Of a DNA stretch of 14,938 nucleotides, positions 1 through 7,646 are shown piece by piece. Both the position numbers and the translations under genes were made by a program. The notes below the pieces were generated by a model. That model was not told the origin of the DNA. It worked only from the letters and a program-made list of their open reading frames with translations, and searched no databases. Origin of the DNA: Minisyncoccota bacterium (GTDB lineage: Bacteria > Patescibacteriota > Minisyncoccia > Phycocordibacterales > Phycocordibacteraceae). How positions within the stretch are numbered: the first letter of the stretch is position 1; every line of letters starts with the position of its first letter. Location of the stretch: NCBI GenBank assembly GCA_018062165.1, contig JAGOSU010000015.1, forward strand, positions 1 to 14,938, written 5' to 3'.

Positions 1-49
1 GCTTTCGCGTCTCCTCAAGCGGCCCAGTGTCTTCTTGCTCGCCTGGCAT
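1..49 (-). CDS. 5' end of an unknown gene, cut by the window edge
   Basis: An ATG at 49 opens a minus-strand frame that stays open to the window edge, giving only 16 residues (MPGEQEDTGPLEETRK). That is too little to identify the protein. The call rests on position: the frame starts 18 bases after the recO stop, on the same strand, and a TATACT hexamer (60-65) lies 10 bases before the ATG, the arrangement seen at other starts here. It is probably the next gene after recO and could have its own promoter. Sixteen open codons could also arise by chance. Confidence 0.45.
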   Translation of the reverse strand, partial: MPGEQEDTGPLEETRK

Positions 50-59
50 GATACACAAA

Positions 60-65
60 AGTATA
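60..65 (-). promoter_or_regulatory. Putative -10 element (TATACT) for the edge gene
   Basis: Read on the minus strand, TATACT lies 10 bases before the ATG at 49. Transcription from it would start about 3-4 bases before that ATG, so the transcript would be nearly leaderless. I see no convincing -35 box. The call rests on similarity to the same hexamer before argS, tmk and thyA. Confidence 0.4.
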
Positions 66-67
66 CC

Positions 68-601
68 TTACAGACCGGAGGCGGCGATGCCCTGATTGAT
101 GCGCGCGATAATCTGCTTGCGGTTCCCCTCTATGGAAGCGGGCACCTCTCCTGCATCAAGGCCAAGCGCGTTCACAATCCTGAGCGCAGCCAGGCACTCT
201 GCAGCATCCTGCGACTCCTCGTTCTCATCCTTAAGTGCATTGAGAAAATCGCGGAACGCCCGGAAGAGTTCCGGCTCCTTTGTTTCCCCGTGTACAAGCC
301 GCAGCAAAAGGAGCGAGGTGCGCCCTGCGCGAGCGCGGGCTGCAGGAGGAAGCTCTGTGAAGTGGTCTTCAACAAGCGAGGCCCCAGAGAGACGCCACCC
401 TTCTTTCCCGTAGAGCAAACTTGCGTCGAGCTCTGAGAGCGTGCGAAGCGCATGCGAGAGCTTCGCTCCTGATTTACGTACTCCTTGTGCCCGCGCACGA
501 AGCAGACCGAAGTCTGCGGTCAGCAGCGTCACGAGCGCACTCGCCTCCCCGATTGGAGTGCGGGAGAGGACGATGGCTGGCGTGACGTAGTTAGGACGCA
601 T
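68..601 (-). CDS. recO: DNA repair protein RecO, short form
   Basis: RecO helps RecF/RecR load RecA onto gapped DNA coated with single-strand binding protein. The 177-residue product opens with the usual RecO N-terminal OB fold (TPAIVLSRTPIGEASALVTL, then LLRARAQGVRKS), followed by a helical region. RecO proteins are usually about 230-250 residues and many have a C-terminal zinc finger; here the C-terminal part is short and the CxxC pairs are absent. The ATG at 601 is chosen because the protein then begins directly at the OB fold; it overlaps the end of ileS by 11 bases, suggesting translational coupling. An upstream start at 658 would add 19 residues lying over ileS and is less likely. No Shine-Dalgarno is visible. 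Confidence 0.82.
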   Translation of the reverse strand: MRPNYVTPAIVLSRTPIGEASALVTLLTADFGLLRARAQGVRKSGAKLSHALRTLSELDASLLYGKEGWRLSGASLVEDHFTELPPAARARAGRTSLLLLRLVHGETKEPELFRAFRDFLNALKDENEESQDAAECLAALRIVNALGLDAGEVPASIEGNRKQIIARINQGIAASGL

Positions 602-3600
602 CGCGCGTAAGAGAGAAAGAAACGGAACCCGTCGAAAGCTCCGCAGTGTGTGGGCCACTTCCCTTCACCACCGAGACCTTGTCACGTGGTGAGAACCCTG
701 CGGTTTTGCGCGCTTCAGCGACGGCGCGCGCAAAGGCGCGCTCGTCACCTTCCTGTATGAGTTCTGGCGTAAGCACGGTATCGAGCTTCACTTCCGTTCC
801 AACCACAATCTTCTTCACGTTCACTTCGTCAGCGACAATGATGGAAAGCGCTGGTGGCAGTTTCTCAGTGATCGTAAGCGTTGCAAGCGGCTGGCGCACT
901 TTTATGTTCGCTTTCTGTCGGAGCATGAGCGCTTCAGAAGCGACGGCACGCACCTTCTGCATGTCGGCAATCAACGCATCCTCTTTGCGGGAGCCGAAGA
1001 GCGGCTTTTTGACCTCAGGCCATGCCGCGAGATGCACGCTTTCCGGATCGTTGTCTTTCTTTACGTTCCTATAAAGTTCCTCTGCGACAAATGGCATCGC
1101 CGGAGCAATAATCTTCGAGAGCTCGAGCAGCACGTGACGGAGCGTACGGAGTGCCGCCTGCTTGTCCGCCTCGTCTTCTCCCTTCATGCGGTCGCGAGAA
1201 CGCCTGAGGTACCAGGTAGAAAGATCATCAATGAACTCACGGTACGGGCGCACTGCGCGCGGGACATCGTAGCGCTCAAGAGCGTCAGTTGCGTCGCCGA
1301 TTACCTGCGTAAGGCGTGCAAGTATCCAGCGATCAAGCGGATGGTCGCTCTTCCCTTCCTCTTCGGTAAGGTCCTGCTTAAAGAGAAGATAGAACGAGAG
1401 AACGTTGCGCAGCATGTTCACCACGCGGGCGTGCACATCTTTCACATCCTCGTCGCGGAAGAGAAGGTCTTCCGCCTGCATGACGGGGCTTGAGAGCATG
1501 TAGTAACGGAACGCATCAGCACCGTACTGATCAAAGAGTGCGTAGGGGTCCGTATAGTTGTTCTTGCTCTTGGAAAGCTTCGCACCGTCCTTGGCAACGA
1601 CGTTTCCGGTCGTGATGACATTCTTGAAGGACTGGCGACCAAAGATGGAAACGGAGATGGCGTGCATGTAGTAGAACCAGGCGCGGGTTTGGCCAATGTA
1701 CTCGGACACGAAGTCCCCCGGAGCTCGTTTCTGGAACTCCTTCTGGTTCTCAAACGGATAGTGATATTCAGCAAATGGCATTGAACCTGACTCCACCCAG
1801 CAATCCACCACTTCCGGCGTGCGAGTAAGCGGCTCACCATCCTTCTCGAGCTGTACCTGGTCGAGGTACGGCAGGTGGAAGTCGAGCTCATAGTTGCGAT
1901 TGTGCGGGAGCGGCACGAAATTAAGCGGCACCATCTTTCCACGCTCAGGATACGGAGTATCGACAATCTCTTTCGCTGTTGCCCCCCGCACGATGCCGTA
2001 GAGGACCCAGAGCGGCTCACCGTGTGAGACGATGAGTATCTTCTTGTTCTTGTACTTCTCTTCAAGTGAGTAGAGGAAATCGCCCGCCCGCTTCCTAAGG
2101 TCGTTCAACGACTCTCCTCCTTCGGGGCCCTTCTCGAAGCGTGCGAGGTTACTTTCTTTCGTGTCCGGGAAGTGTTTATGGAACTCAGTGAGTGGCTGCC
2201 CGTTAAGGAATCCGTGATTGTATTCAGAGAGCGCTGCGTCGACGACAACTTGTTCAGGTTTGCAGCCAATGACTTTCACCACAATCTCTGTGGTCTCACG
2301 CGTACGTACGAATGGCGAGGTGATGACGACGTCAATGTCGCACTTCTTAAGTTCCTCTGCCGCCTTAGCAACTTGTGCCTTCCCCTCTTCGGTGAGGTGG
2401 ACAGGCTCTGTTGGGTCTGCGCTAATGCGTCGGTCGACATTGCTGTCGGCTTCTCCGTGTCGAAGTGAGTAGTACGTATTCCCGCTCTTCTTCGTGAGCG
2501 ATTTGAGTTCATCAAGAGACCCCACCACCGTCACCTCTCCTTTCGGATTCTTCCAGATAGGAAGCGGGCTTGCCCAGAAACGGTTGCGGGAAATGGTCCA
2601 ATCAGGAGCACCTTCAAGAATGTGCTTGAAACGACCGTGCTTGAGGTGCTCGGGCATCCAGGTAATCTTCTCGTTCTCTGAAAGGAGCTTCGCTTTTATC
2701 TCCTGTATGTTGATGAACCATGAAGAAACAGCGTTGTAGATGAGCGCGGTGCCGCAGCGGTAGCAGTGTGGGGAGGAGTGCGTGTTCATCGCGCGCGCAA
2801 ACATGAGTCCGCGCTTCTCAAGGTCTTCCTTTATAAGAGGTTCTGCCTTCTTTATGTACTGGCCCTGTACGAACGCGGGCGCCTCAGTGTTGTAGGTGCC
2901 GTTGGGATTCAAAAGCGGAATCATCGGGAGCCCTTCCTTAAGGCCGAGTGCGTAGTCGTCCTCTCCGTAAATGACGGCGGTGTGCACGACGCCAGTACCG
3001 TCGGTGGTCGTAACGAAGTCGGCAGGCAGCACCATCCACTTTTTGCCGTTGTGTGCAGCAGCTTTTGTAATTTCGTAGAGCGGCTCGTACTCGATGCCAA
3101 CAAGCTCTTTCCCTGTGAACTCCTTCAGCGCGCTCGAAAGTCCAAGCGTCTCAGCGCGCTCCTTTGCCGCAATGAGCGATGCCCCCTCTTTCTCATAAAG
3201 CGCGTACGCAATCTCCGGCCCCACCGCAAGCCCAACGTTGCCTGGCAAAGTCCAAGGCGTCGTGGTCCACGCGAGTATGAACGTGTTTTCTGGAAGTCCG
3301 TGCTTCTGTGGTTCTTTTACTTTGAACTTCACCGTTACCGCTTCCTCGGTCAGGTCCTTGTACGTGTTGTCCATCGCAATCTCTGCTTTGGCAAGTGGTG
3401 TCTCGCAGTGCGGACAGTACATGAGCACCTTGCGTCCCTCATAGAGACGGTTCTTCTTATGTATCTCTTTAAGTCCCCACCACACGCTTTCGATGAAGCT
3501 GTTGTCCATCGTCTTGTAGGAGTTGTCGAAGTCGACGAAGCGACCGAGGCGCTCAATGTAGCGCTTCCACTCGTGCACGTAGTCGAGCACCATCGAACGA

Positions 3601-3956
3601 GCCGTCTCGTTAAACGTCTCGATACCTATGGAAAGAATCTCCTTCTTGTTCTTAAGCCCGAGCTTCTTTTCCACGAGGGATTCAATCGGGAGGCCGTGCG
3701 TGTCCCACCCCCAGCGCCTGCGCACCCTATACCCGCGCATGGTCTTGTAGCGCGGGATGAAATCCTTAGCGACCGAGGAAAGGAGCGAGCCTTGGTGCGG
3801 GAGGCCGGTAGCAAACGGAGGGCCGTCGTAGAAGGTGAACTCGCCCTTGGGTGCGGGCTTCTCAAGCGATTTTTCGAAGATTTGCTCCTTCTTCCAAAAG
3901 GCGAGGACTTCCTCCTCGCGTGTGGCGACCTCTGTTTTAGCCGTATCTTGAGCCAT
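591..3956 (-). CDS. ileS: Isoleucyl-tRNA synthetase (type 2) with an internal histidine-phosphatase domain
   Basis: Charges tRNA-Ile with isoleucine in the cytoplasm. Seen along 1121 residues: the N-terminal catalytic half (FYDGPPFATGLPHQGS, 42-57), a first CPHC pair at 181-184, the CP1 editing domain (TTTPWTLPGN at 231-240; GTGVVHTA and GEDDY near 320-335), a second CYRC pair at 398-401, WTISRNRFWASPLPIW at 453-468, the second catalytic half with VVDCWVESGSMPFAEYHYPF (716-735), KLSKS at 793-797, a helical anticodon-binding domain and a C-terminal extension typical of eukaryote-like type 2 IleS. Two oddities: the HIGH signature reads HQGS (54-57), and residues about 494-682 are a complete histidine-phosphatase domain, whereas relatives join the flanks with a short linker. 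All flanking motifs are in one frame, so this is an insertion and not a frameshifted pair. GGAGG lies 3 bases before the ATG, one of few ribosome binding sites here. Confidence 0.95.
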   Translation of the reverse strand: MAQDTAKTEVATREEEVLAFWKKEQIFEKSLEKPAPKGEFTFYDGPPFATGLPHQGSLLSSVAKDFIPRYKTMRGYRVRRRWGWDTHGLPIESLVEKKLGLKNKKEILSIGIETFNETARSMVLDYVHEWKRYIERLGRFVDFDNSYKTMDNSFIESVWWGLKEIHKKNRLYEGRKVLMYCPHCETPLAKAEIAMDNTYKDLTEEAVTVKFKVKEPQKHGLPENTFILAWTTTPWTLPGNVGLAVGPEIAYALYEKEGASLIAAKERAETLGLSSALKEFTGKELVGIEYEPLYEITKAAAHNGKKWMVLPADFVTTTDGTGVVHTAVIYGEDDYALGLKEGLPMIPLLNPNGTYNTEAPAFVQGQYIKKAEPLIKEDLEKRGLMFARAMNTHSSPHCYRCGTALIYNAVSSWFINIQEIKAKLLSENEKITWMPEHLKHGRFKHILEGAPDWTISRNRFWASPLPIWKNPKGEVTVVGSLDELKSLTKKSGNTYYSLRHGEADSNVDRRISADPTEPVHLTEEGKAQVAKAAEELKKCDIDVVITSPFVRTRETTEIVVKVIGCKPEQVVVDAALSEYNHGFLNGQPLTEFHKHFPDTKESNLARFEKGPEGGESLNDLRKRAGDFLYSLEEKYKNKKILIVSHGEPLWVLYGIVRGATAKEIVDTPYPERGKMVPLNFVPLPHNRNYELDFHLPYLDQVQLEKDGEPLTRTPEVVDCWVESGSMPFAEYHYPFENQKEFQKRAPGDFVSEYIGQTRAWFYYMHAISVSIFGRQSFKNVITTGNVVAKDGAKLSKSKNNYTDPYALFDQYGADAFRYYMLSSPVMQAEDLLFRDEDVKDVHARVVNMLRNVLSFYLLFKQDLTEEEGKSDHPLDRWILARLTQVIGDATDALERYDVPRAVRPYREFIDDLSTWYLRRSRDRMKGEDEADKQAALRTLRHVLLELSKIIAPAMPFVAEELYRNVKKDNDPESVHLAAWPEVKKPLFGSRKEDALIADMQKVRAVASEALMLRQKANIKVRQPLATLTITEKLPPALSIIVADEVNVKKIVVGTEVKLDTVLTPELIQEGDERAFARAVAEARKTAGFSPRDKVSVVKGSGPHTAELSTGSVSFSLTRDAS
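1911..2477 (-). other. Histidine-phosphatase (phosphoglycerate-mutase fold) domain inserted within IleS
   Basis: This segment encodes IleS residues about 494-682. It shows the family's catalytic set in order: YSLRHGEAD, giving Arg499 and the phospho-acceptor His500; SPFVRTRETTEI, giving Arg551; the acidic general acid near LSEYNHG (Glu578); and VSHGEPLW, giving His645. GPEGGESLNDLRKRAGDF (610-627) is also typical of the fold. The domain lies after IWKNPKGEVTVVGSLDELKSL, where ordinary IleS has a short linker leading to DLHRPYIDEV-like sequence, here DFHLPYLDQV (692-701). All the expected residues are present, so activity is plausible. The substrate is unknown; a small phospho-ester, a nucleotide or the aminoacyl-adenylate cycle are guesses only. 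Confidence 0.9.
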
Positions 3957-3997
3957 AATCCTCCATCCTATCGTAGGGCGAAGGATTCCCCAAAAAC

Positions 3998-4279
3998 CTA
4001 ATTGTCAGTCTCAGTGATGGTGTCGGACGTCCGGCCAGTACCAATGCTTGCTTTAATGACGTGAACCCGGGCATCGTGACTCGAATCCTTGAGTGCTTTC
4101 TCAAAAGCTTCGCGGAGCTGGGTCTCGCCTCTCACGATGTACTGCGGCTTCAGCCCCTCGCCGTGCCATGGTGCGATGATAATCGGATAGTCAACTTTCT
4201 GGTTTGCTATCAATTCCAGCACTTCTTCTACGCTTGTAGCGGACAGCTGCTGCGGGAGGTTCTCGTTGAGGTCTTCCAT
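3998..4279 (-). CDS. Unknown small protein, 93 residues
   Basis: I do not recognise this protein. It is acidic at the N-terminus (MEDLNENLPQQL), then predicted mixed helix/strand with DYPIIIAPWHGEGLKPQY in the middle, a charged helix (QLREAFEKALKDSSHDAR) and a strand (VHVIKASIGTG), ending in a polar tail. It has no signal peptide, membrane segment or cysteine. It lies between argS and ileS on the same strand, 12 bases after the argS stop and in the same frame as argS, so it probably belongs to that transcript. A fresh start is supported by the argS product ending at the family's usual C-terminus. TAATAT and TATCTT just upstream are weak -10 candidates. Confidence 0.65.
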   Translation of the reverse strand: MEDLNENLPQQLSATSVEEVLELIANQKVDYPIIIAPWHGEGLKPQYIVRGETQLREAFEKALKDSSHDARVHVIKASIGTGRTSDTITETDN

Positions 4280-4291
4280 ATATACAAGATA

Positions 4292-5935
4292 TTACATTTT
4301 TTCCGGCGTCGGAATGGCGAGCAGCCAAAGGCCGTTCTCCATCGTCGTGACAAATGCGCGCGCAACGAGGAGCTTGTACGCCTCGTGCTCTCCGCCAAGA
4401 ATTCGGTTCGCCGCATAGAAGGAGTTCCACTCCCCTGCCAGCTGCGTGAGGTACTGCGCAACATGGTGCGGTGCGCGTTCGCGTTCAGCACGTGCAGCAA
4501 TCTCAGGGAAGCGCGTGATGAGGCGCTCAATAAGATACGGCTCCGCCGGCGCGTCCTTTGCGTCGCCGTCGTTGCCTGCGGTTGCGAGGATAGACTTCGC
4601 ACGCACCATCGCGTACTGCAGGTACGGTCCGGAATCTCCTTCAAGCGACAAAGACTTCTCCGGATCAAACACGATATCTGAACCTGCTGCCTGACGAAGA
4701 ATTGGGTACTTGATAGCACCGAGCGCTACCTGCTCAGCGACAATCGGATCCTCGCTCTTCTCCGACACTTTCTCAATAAGGCCGTTAATGAATGAGCGGG
4801 CAGTGACGACGTTCCCTTCACGAGACGACATCTTGCCCGAAGGAAGCTTGAGCATGCCGTGCGCGAGGTGTGAGGTCTTCTCGCCAAGCATCGGCGCGAC
4901 TTCCTTAAGCGCCTCAAGCACTACCGAGAAATGCCCGAGCTGCTCAGTCGCGGTAATGATAATCGAGTGGTCCGCAGGCCAGCGCTCCTCTTTAAGGAAC
5001 GCGAGTCCGATTTCCTTGGTCTCATAGGTAGGTGTGCCCTGCGACGTAATGAAGACACGAGTGTGCTTCCCTACCTTCTCTCCCTTGTAGACGATAGCGC
5101 CATCGCTCTCTTCAAACACTCCTTTCGCCAGATTCTCCTGCACTTTCTCAAGACCAATCGGCGCTGTCTCGCTCTCGAAGAAGTAGTAATCAAACTTCGT
5201 GCCGAGCACTTTGTAGATTTCCTCAAACGCTGCGAGCGACACCTCCCTACCTTTGCGCCAGAGTTCTGCAAGCTCCCGGTCCTCGTTCTTGTAGATGGCG
5301 CGATTGAGCGCGTCTATCTCTACCTTCGCCTCAGGACTCTCTTCATACGCGCGGGCACCGTGTGTGTACGCCTTCCCGATATCGGTGGCGTTGGCAGGCT
5401 CGAGGTTGCCGCTCTTTTGCAGTCCCCACAAACACTTGGCCACATGCGGACCAACGTCTCCCTCGTAGTTTACGTGTGCGACAGTTGCTCCGGAAAATTC
5501 AATGAGGCGCGCAAGCGATTCTCCAATCGCGTTACTCATTAAGTGCCCGATGTGCATCTCCTTGAATGGATTCGGGTCGGTGTACTCAACCATCACGCGC
5601 TTCCCTAGGTTAGCCGTCCCGCGCCCCCACTCTTTTCCTGTTGCCCGTGCAATTTCGTTCGTGATGACACTACGCGCGAGCGTAACGTTAATGAATCCAG
5701 GTCCTGCAACCGTTACGCTCATGACCTCGTCCTTGAGCGCTTTCGTGATGCCTGAAGCGATGGTTTCCGCGACCTCCTTAGGGTTCTTTCCTAGAATCTT
5801 GGCGACGACCAAGGCGGCGTTTATGGCGTAGTCGCCATGAGAGTGCTCAGCTGGACGCTCTACGGCGAAGGCCACCTCGGGAGCTCCGATGTCCTTAAGC
5901 ACCATCGCAACGGCATCTCGTATGCGGGTTTCCAT
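4292..5935 (-). CDS. argS: Arginyl-tRNA synthetase
   Basis: Charges tRNA-Arg with arginine. The 547-residue protein matches the family's usual length. In order it shows the N-terminal tRNA D-loop recognition domain (PAEHSHGDYAINAAL near 28-42; VAGPGFINVTL near 76-86), VEYTDPNPFKEMHIGH with HIGH at 128-131, NYEGDVGPHVAK at 156-167, the class I core (YETKEIGLAF, 304-313; HLAHGMLKLPSGKMSSREGN, 356-375, the KMSKS region), and the C-terminal DALR anticodon-binding domain (GPYLQYAMVRAKSIL, 436-450) ending in WLLAIPTPEKM. The KMSSR-type second signature separates it from E. coli-like ArgRS, which lack a canonical KMSKS. The ATG at 5935 follows TGCTATACT by 7 bases with no Shine-Dalgarno, predicting a leaderless start. 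The GNAT gene ends 24 bases upstream. Confidence 0.96.
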   Translation of the reverse strand: METRIRDAVAMVLKDIGAPEVAFAVERPAEHSHGDYAINAALVVAKILGKNPKEVAETIASGITKALKDEVMSVTVAGPGFINVTLARSVITNEIARATGKEWGRGTANLGKRVMVEYTDPNPFKEMHIGHLMSNAIGESLARLIEFSGATVAHVNYEGDVGPHVAKCLWGLQKSGNLEPANATDIGKAYTHGARAYEESPEAKVEIDALNRAIYKNEDRELAELWRKGREVSLAAFEEIYKVLGTKFDYYFFESETAPIGLEKVQENLAKGVFEESDGAIVYKGEKVGKHTRVFITSQGTPTYETKEIGLAFLKEERWPADHSIIITATEQLGHFSVVLEALKEVAPMLGEKTSHLAHGMLKLPSGKMSSREGNVVTARSFINGLIEKVSEKSEDPIVAEQVALGAIKYPILRQAAGSDIVFDPEKSLSLEGDSGPYLQYAMVRAKSILATAGNDGDAKDAPAEPYLIERLITRFPEIAARAERERAPHHVAQYLTQLAGEWNSFYAANRILGGEHEAYKLLVARAFVTTMENGLWLLAIPTPEKM

Positions 5936-5942
5936 TACGACG

Positions 5943-5951
5943 AGTATAGCA
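5943..5951 (-). promoter_or_regulatory. Extended -10 promoter (TGCTATACT) for argS
   Basis: The 24-base gap between the GNAT stop and the argS ATG contains TGCTATACT on the minus strand: a TATACT -10 hexamer at 5943-5948 with the TGn extension. Seven bases separate it from the ATG at 5935, so transcription should begin at or next to the start codon. No strong -35 box is visible, as is common for extended -10 promoters. This suggests argS can be transcribed independently of tmk-glyA-GNAT. Confidence 0.6.
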
Positions 5952-5959
5952 AAACGCCC

Positions 5960-6346
5960 CTAGTCCCGGAGCACTTTTAGCAGAGCGAACTTTTCCTTCT
6001 TCAGCATCCCGAACCCGTTCTTTTCGAAGAGTTCTTTGGCACCGGTGATAGAGAGTACTTCATACACTTTCTTTTTCTCAGCAAGCGCGACGCACGCATT
6101 GATGAGTTCGGTTGCGATTCCCTTTCCTCGGAAGTTCTTCGAGACCGCAAGTGAACGAATCTCTGCAAGACGCTTCGAATAGATGACGAGTGCGCAGCAG
6201 CCGATAATTCTTCCTGGTTTCCCATCGACCGCAACAAAGAATTCCGTTGCACGCGGTAGATGGTCCTGCAGCAAGATACCCGCATGCTCGTGTATGAGCT
6301 TATGAATGGACCTGAGGTCCTTGCTGGTTGCCTTTCGTATTTTCAT
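5960..6346 (-). CDS. GNAT-family N-acetyltransferase
   Basis: Predicted to transfer an acetyl group from acetyl-CoA to an amine; the acceptor is unknown. The 128-residue protein begins MKIRKATSKDLRSIHKLI, the usual first strand and helix of GNAT proteins. Motif A is IRSLAVSKNFRGKGIATELI (63-82), with RGKGIA forming the acetyl-CoA pyrophosphate loop, and motif B is AKELFEKNGF (103-112). The short form resembles the acetyltransferase domain of ArgA-type N-acetylglutamate synthases, but substrate assignment from sequence is unsafe. Its ATG follows the glyA TAG with no gap and in the same frame (TAGATG), so it is almost certainly translated by coupling to glyA. No separate ribosome binding site is seen. 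Confidence 0.85.
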   Translation of the reverse strand: MKIRKATSKDLRSIHKLIHEHAGILLQDHLPRATEFFVAVDGKPGRIIGCCALVIYSKRLAEIRSLAVSKNFRGKGIATELINACVALAEKKKVYEVLSITGAKELFEKNGFGMLKKEKFALLKVLRD

Positions 6347-7612
6347 CTAGCGAAACGATTCCGGAACCGGATGCTTCTCCGCCATTGTCTTGATCTCTGC
6401 CTTGGCGCTCGCAACAGTATCAGCGTCGCGCTTCTTGAGAATATCAATCATGAGTTCAGCAACGCGTACACACTCCGCTTCCTTGAAGCCACGAGTCGTA
6501 ATTGCTGGAGTCCCAAAGCGAATGCCCGAAGGATCCATCGGCTTACGCGTATCGTCAGCAATCGAGTTCTTGTTGAGCGTAATGCCCGCTTCATCAAGCA
6601 AGGTCTCAGCGTCATGACCTGAAATCTGGTAGGAGCCCCATACATCCGCGAGGATGAGGTGATTAGAGGTACCGCCCGTAATCAAGCGGGCACCATCCTT
6701 AAGGAAGACATCTGCCATTGCAGCAGCGTTTACCACCACCTGCTTGGCGTAGGTTTCAAAAGATGGCTCAAGTGCCTCACCGAAACAGACTGCCTTGGCA
6801 GCAATCATGTGCATGAGCGGACCGCCCTGGAAGCCTGGGAAGACTGACTTATCAATCTTCTTTGCAATGTCTGCATCTTCGCGCGTGAGAATCATGCCGC
6901 CGCGAGGACCACGCAGTGTCTTGTGGGTGGTGGTGGTCATCACGTCAAAGCCGTAATCAAACGGATTCTTCACTGCCTTACCGGCGATGAGGCCGGCGAT
7001 GTGCGCTACGTCCATGACGGCAACGGCGCCGACTTCGCGCGCGATAGCAACGAACTTCGCGTAGTCGAGCTCGCGTGGGTACGCAGAGTAGCCAGCAAGC
7101 AACATCTTAGGCTTCTCCTTCTTGGCGACTTCGAGCATCGCATCGTAGTCGATTTCTCCCGTCTCAATGTCCTTCATCTTGTACCGAACGAAGTTGAAGA
7201 TCTTCGTGAGGTAGGTCACCGGGTGTCCGTGGGTGAGGTGCCCTCCGTGAGAGAGGTCCATGCCGAGAATGGTGTCTCCTGGTTCAAGAAGCGCGAAGTA
7301 CATCGCGACGTTTGCAGGAGCGCCTGCATGTGGCTGCACGTTTGCGAAGCCTGCGCCAAAGAGTTTCTTCGCGCGGTCGCGCGCAAGGTCCTCAACCACG
7401 TCCGTATATTGCTGGCCCCCGTAGTAGCGCTTGCCTGGGTACCCTTCCGAGTACTTGTTGGTGAGCACCGAGCCCATCGCCTCGCGCACAGCAAGCGAGA
7501 CGTAGTTCTCAGAAGGAATAAGCTCGAGGCCTTCGCGCTCGCGCTTCTCTTCACCTTCTATCGCATTAAAAACTTCAGGGTCATCACGCTTCACGTGATC
7601 GTAGCTGTTCAT
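6347..7612 (-). CDS. glyA: Serine hydroxymethyltransferase
   Basis: PLP enzyme that converts serine plus THF to glycine plus 5,10-methylene-THF, the one-carbon donor used by ThyA across the divergent gap. Seen: ELIPSENYVSLAV near the N-terminus; KYSEGYPGKRYYGG; VQPHAGAPAN; HGGHLTHG; DVAHIAGLIAG with the PLP-ring aspartate (about Asp201); and TTTTHKTLRGPRGG, where the lysine (about Lys231) forms the Schiff base. The length of 421 residues is normal. The phosphate-cup segment, usually HSG(S/A), reads HAGA here. The ATG at 7612 is preferred; an in-frame GTG at 7621 would add three residues. A TATAAT on the minus strand overlaps the tmk stop and could give a leader of about 20 bases. Confidence 0.96.
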   Translation of the reverse strand: MNSYDHVKRDDPEVFNAIEGEEKREREGLELIPSENYVSLAVREAMGSVLTNKYSEGYPGKRYYGGQQYTDVVEDLARDRAKKLFGAGFANVQPHAGAPANVAMYFALLEPGDTILGMDLSHGGHLTHGHPVTYLTKIFNFVRYKMKDIETGEIDYDAMLEVAKKEKPKMLLAGYSAYPRELDYAKFVAIAREVGAVAVMDVAHIAGLIAGKAVKNPFDYGFDVMTTTTHKTLRGPRGGMILTREDADIAKKIDKSVFPGFQGGPLMHMIAAKAVCFGEALEPSFETYAKQVVVNAAAMADVFLKDGARLITGGTSNHLILADVWGSYQISGHDAETLLDEAGITLNKNSIADDTRKPMDPSGIRFGTPAITTRGFKEAECVRVAELMIDILKKRDADTVASAKAEIKTMAEKHPVPESFR

Positions 7613-7640
7613 ATAAGACACGCTAGGCTTCTAAGTACCG

Positions 7641-7646
7641 ATTATA
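7641..7646 (-). promoter_or_regulatory. Consensus -10 (TATAAT) for glyA, overlapping the tmk stop
   Basis: The minus strand reads GTA TAA T, so the last sense codon and stop of tmk together form a perfect TATAAT. Transcription would begin around 7634, leaving a leader of about 12 bases to GTG 7621 or 22 to ATG 7612. No convincing -35 box is visible. The dcd start has the same arrangement. Confidence 0.45.

Noticed and set aside
602..658. 19-residue N-terminal extension of RecO
   Set aside because: It is read over the conserved frame of ileS; starting at 601 places the OB fold at the N-terminus as expected.
591..3956. IleS phosphatase segment as a misassembly or a separate inserted gene
   Set aside because: The frame is continuous across both junctions, the IleS motifs continue exactly on each side, and there are no duplicated flanks or mobile element ends.
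2766..4001. Long plus-strand frame of 411 codons opposite ileS
   Set aside because: It lies wholly over the conserved N-terminal half of ileS and its translation shows no recognisable domain; it is a by-product of codon use on the other strand.
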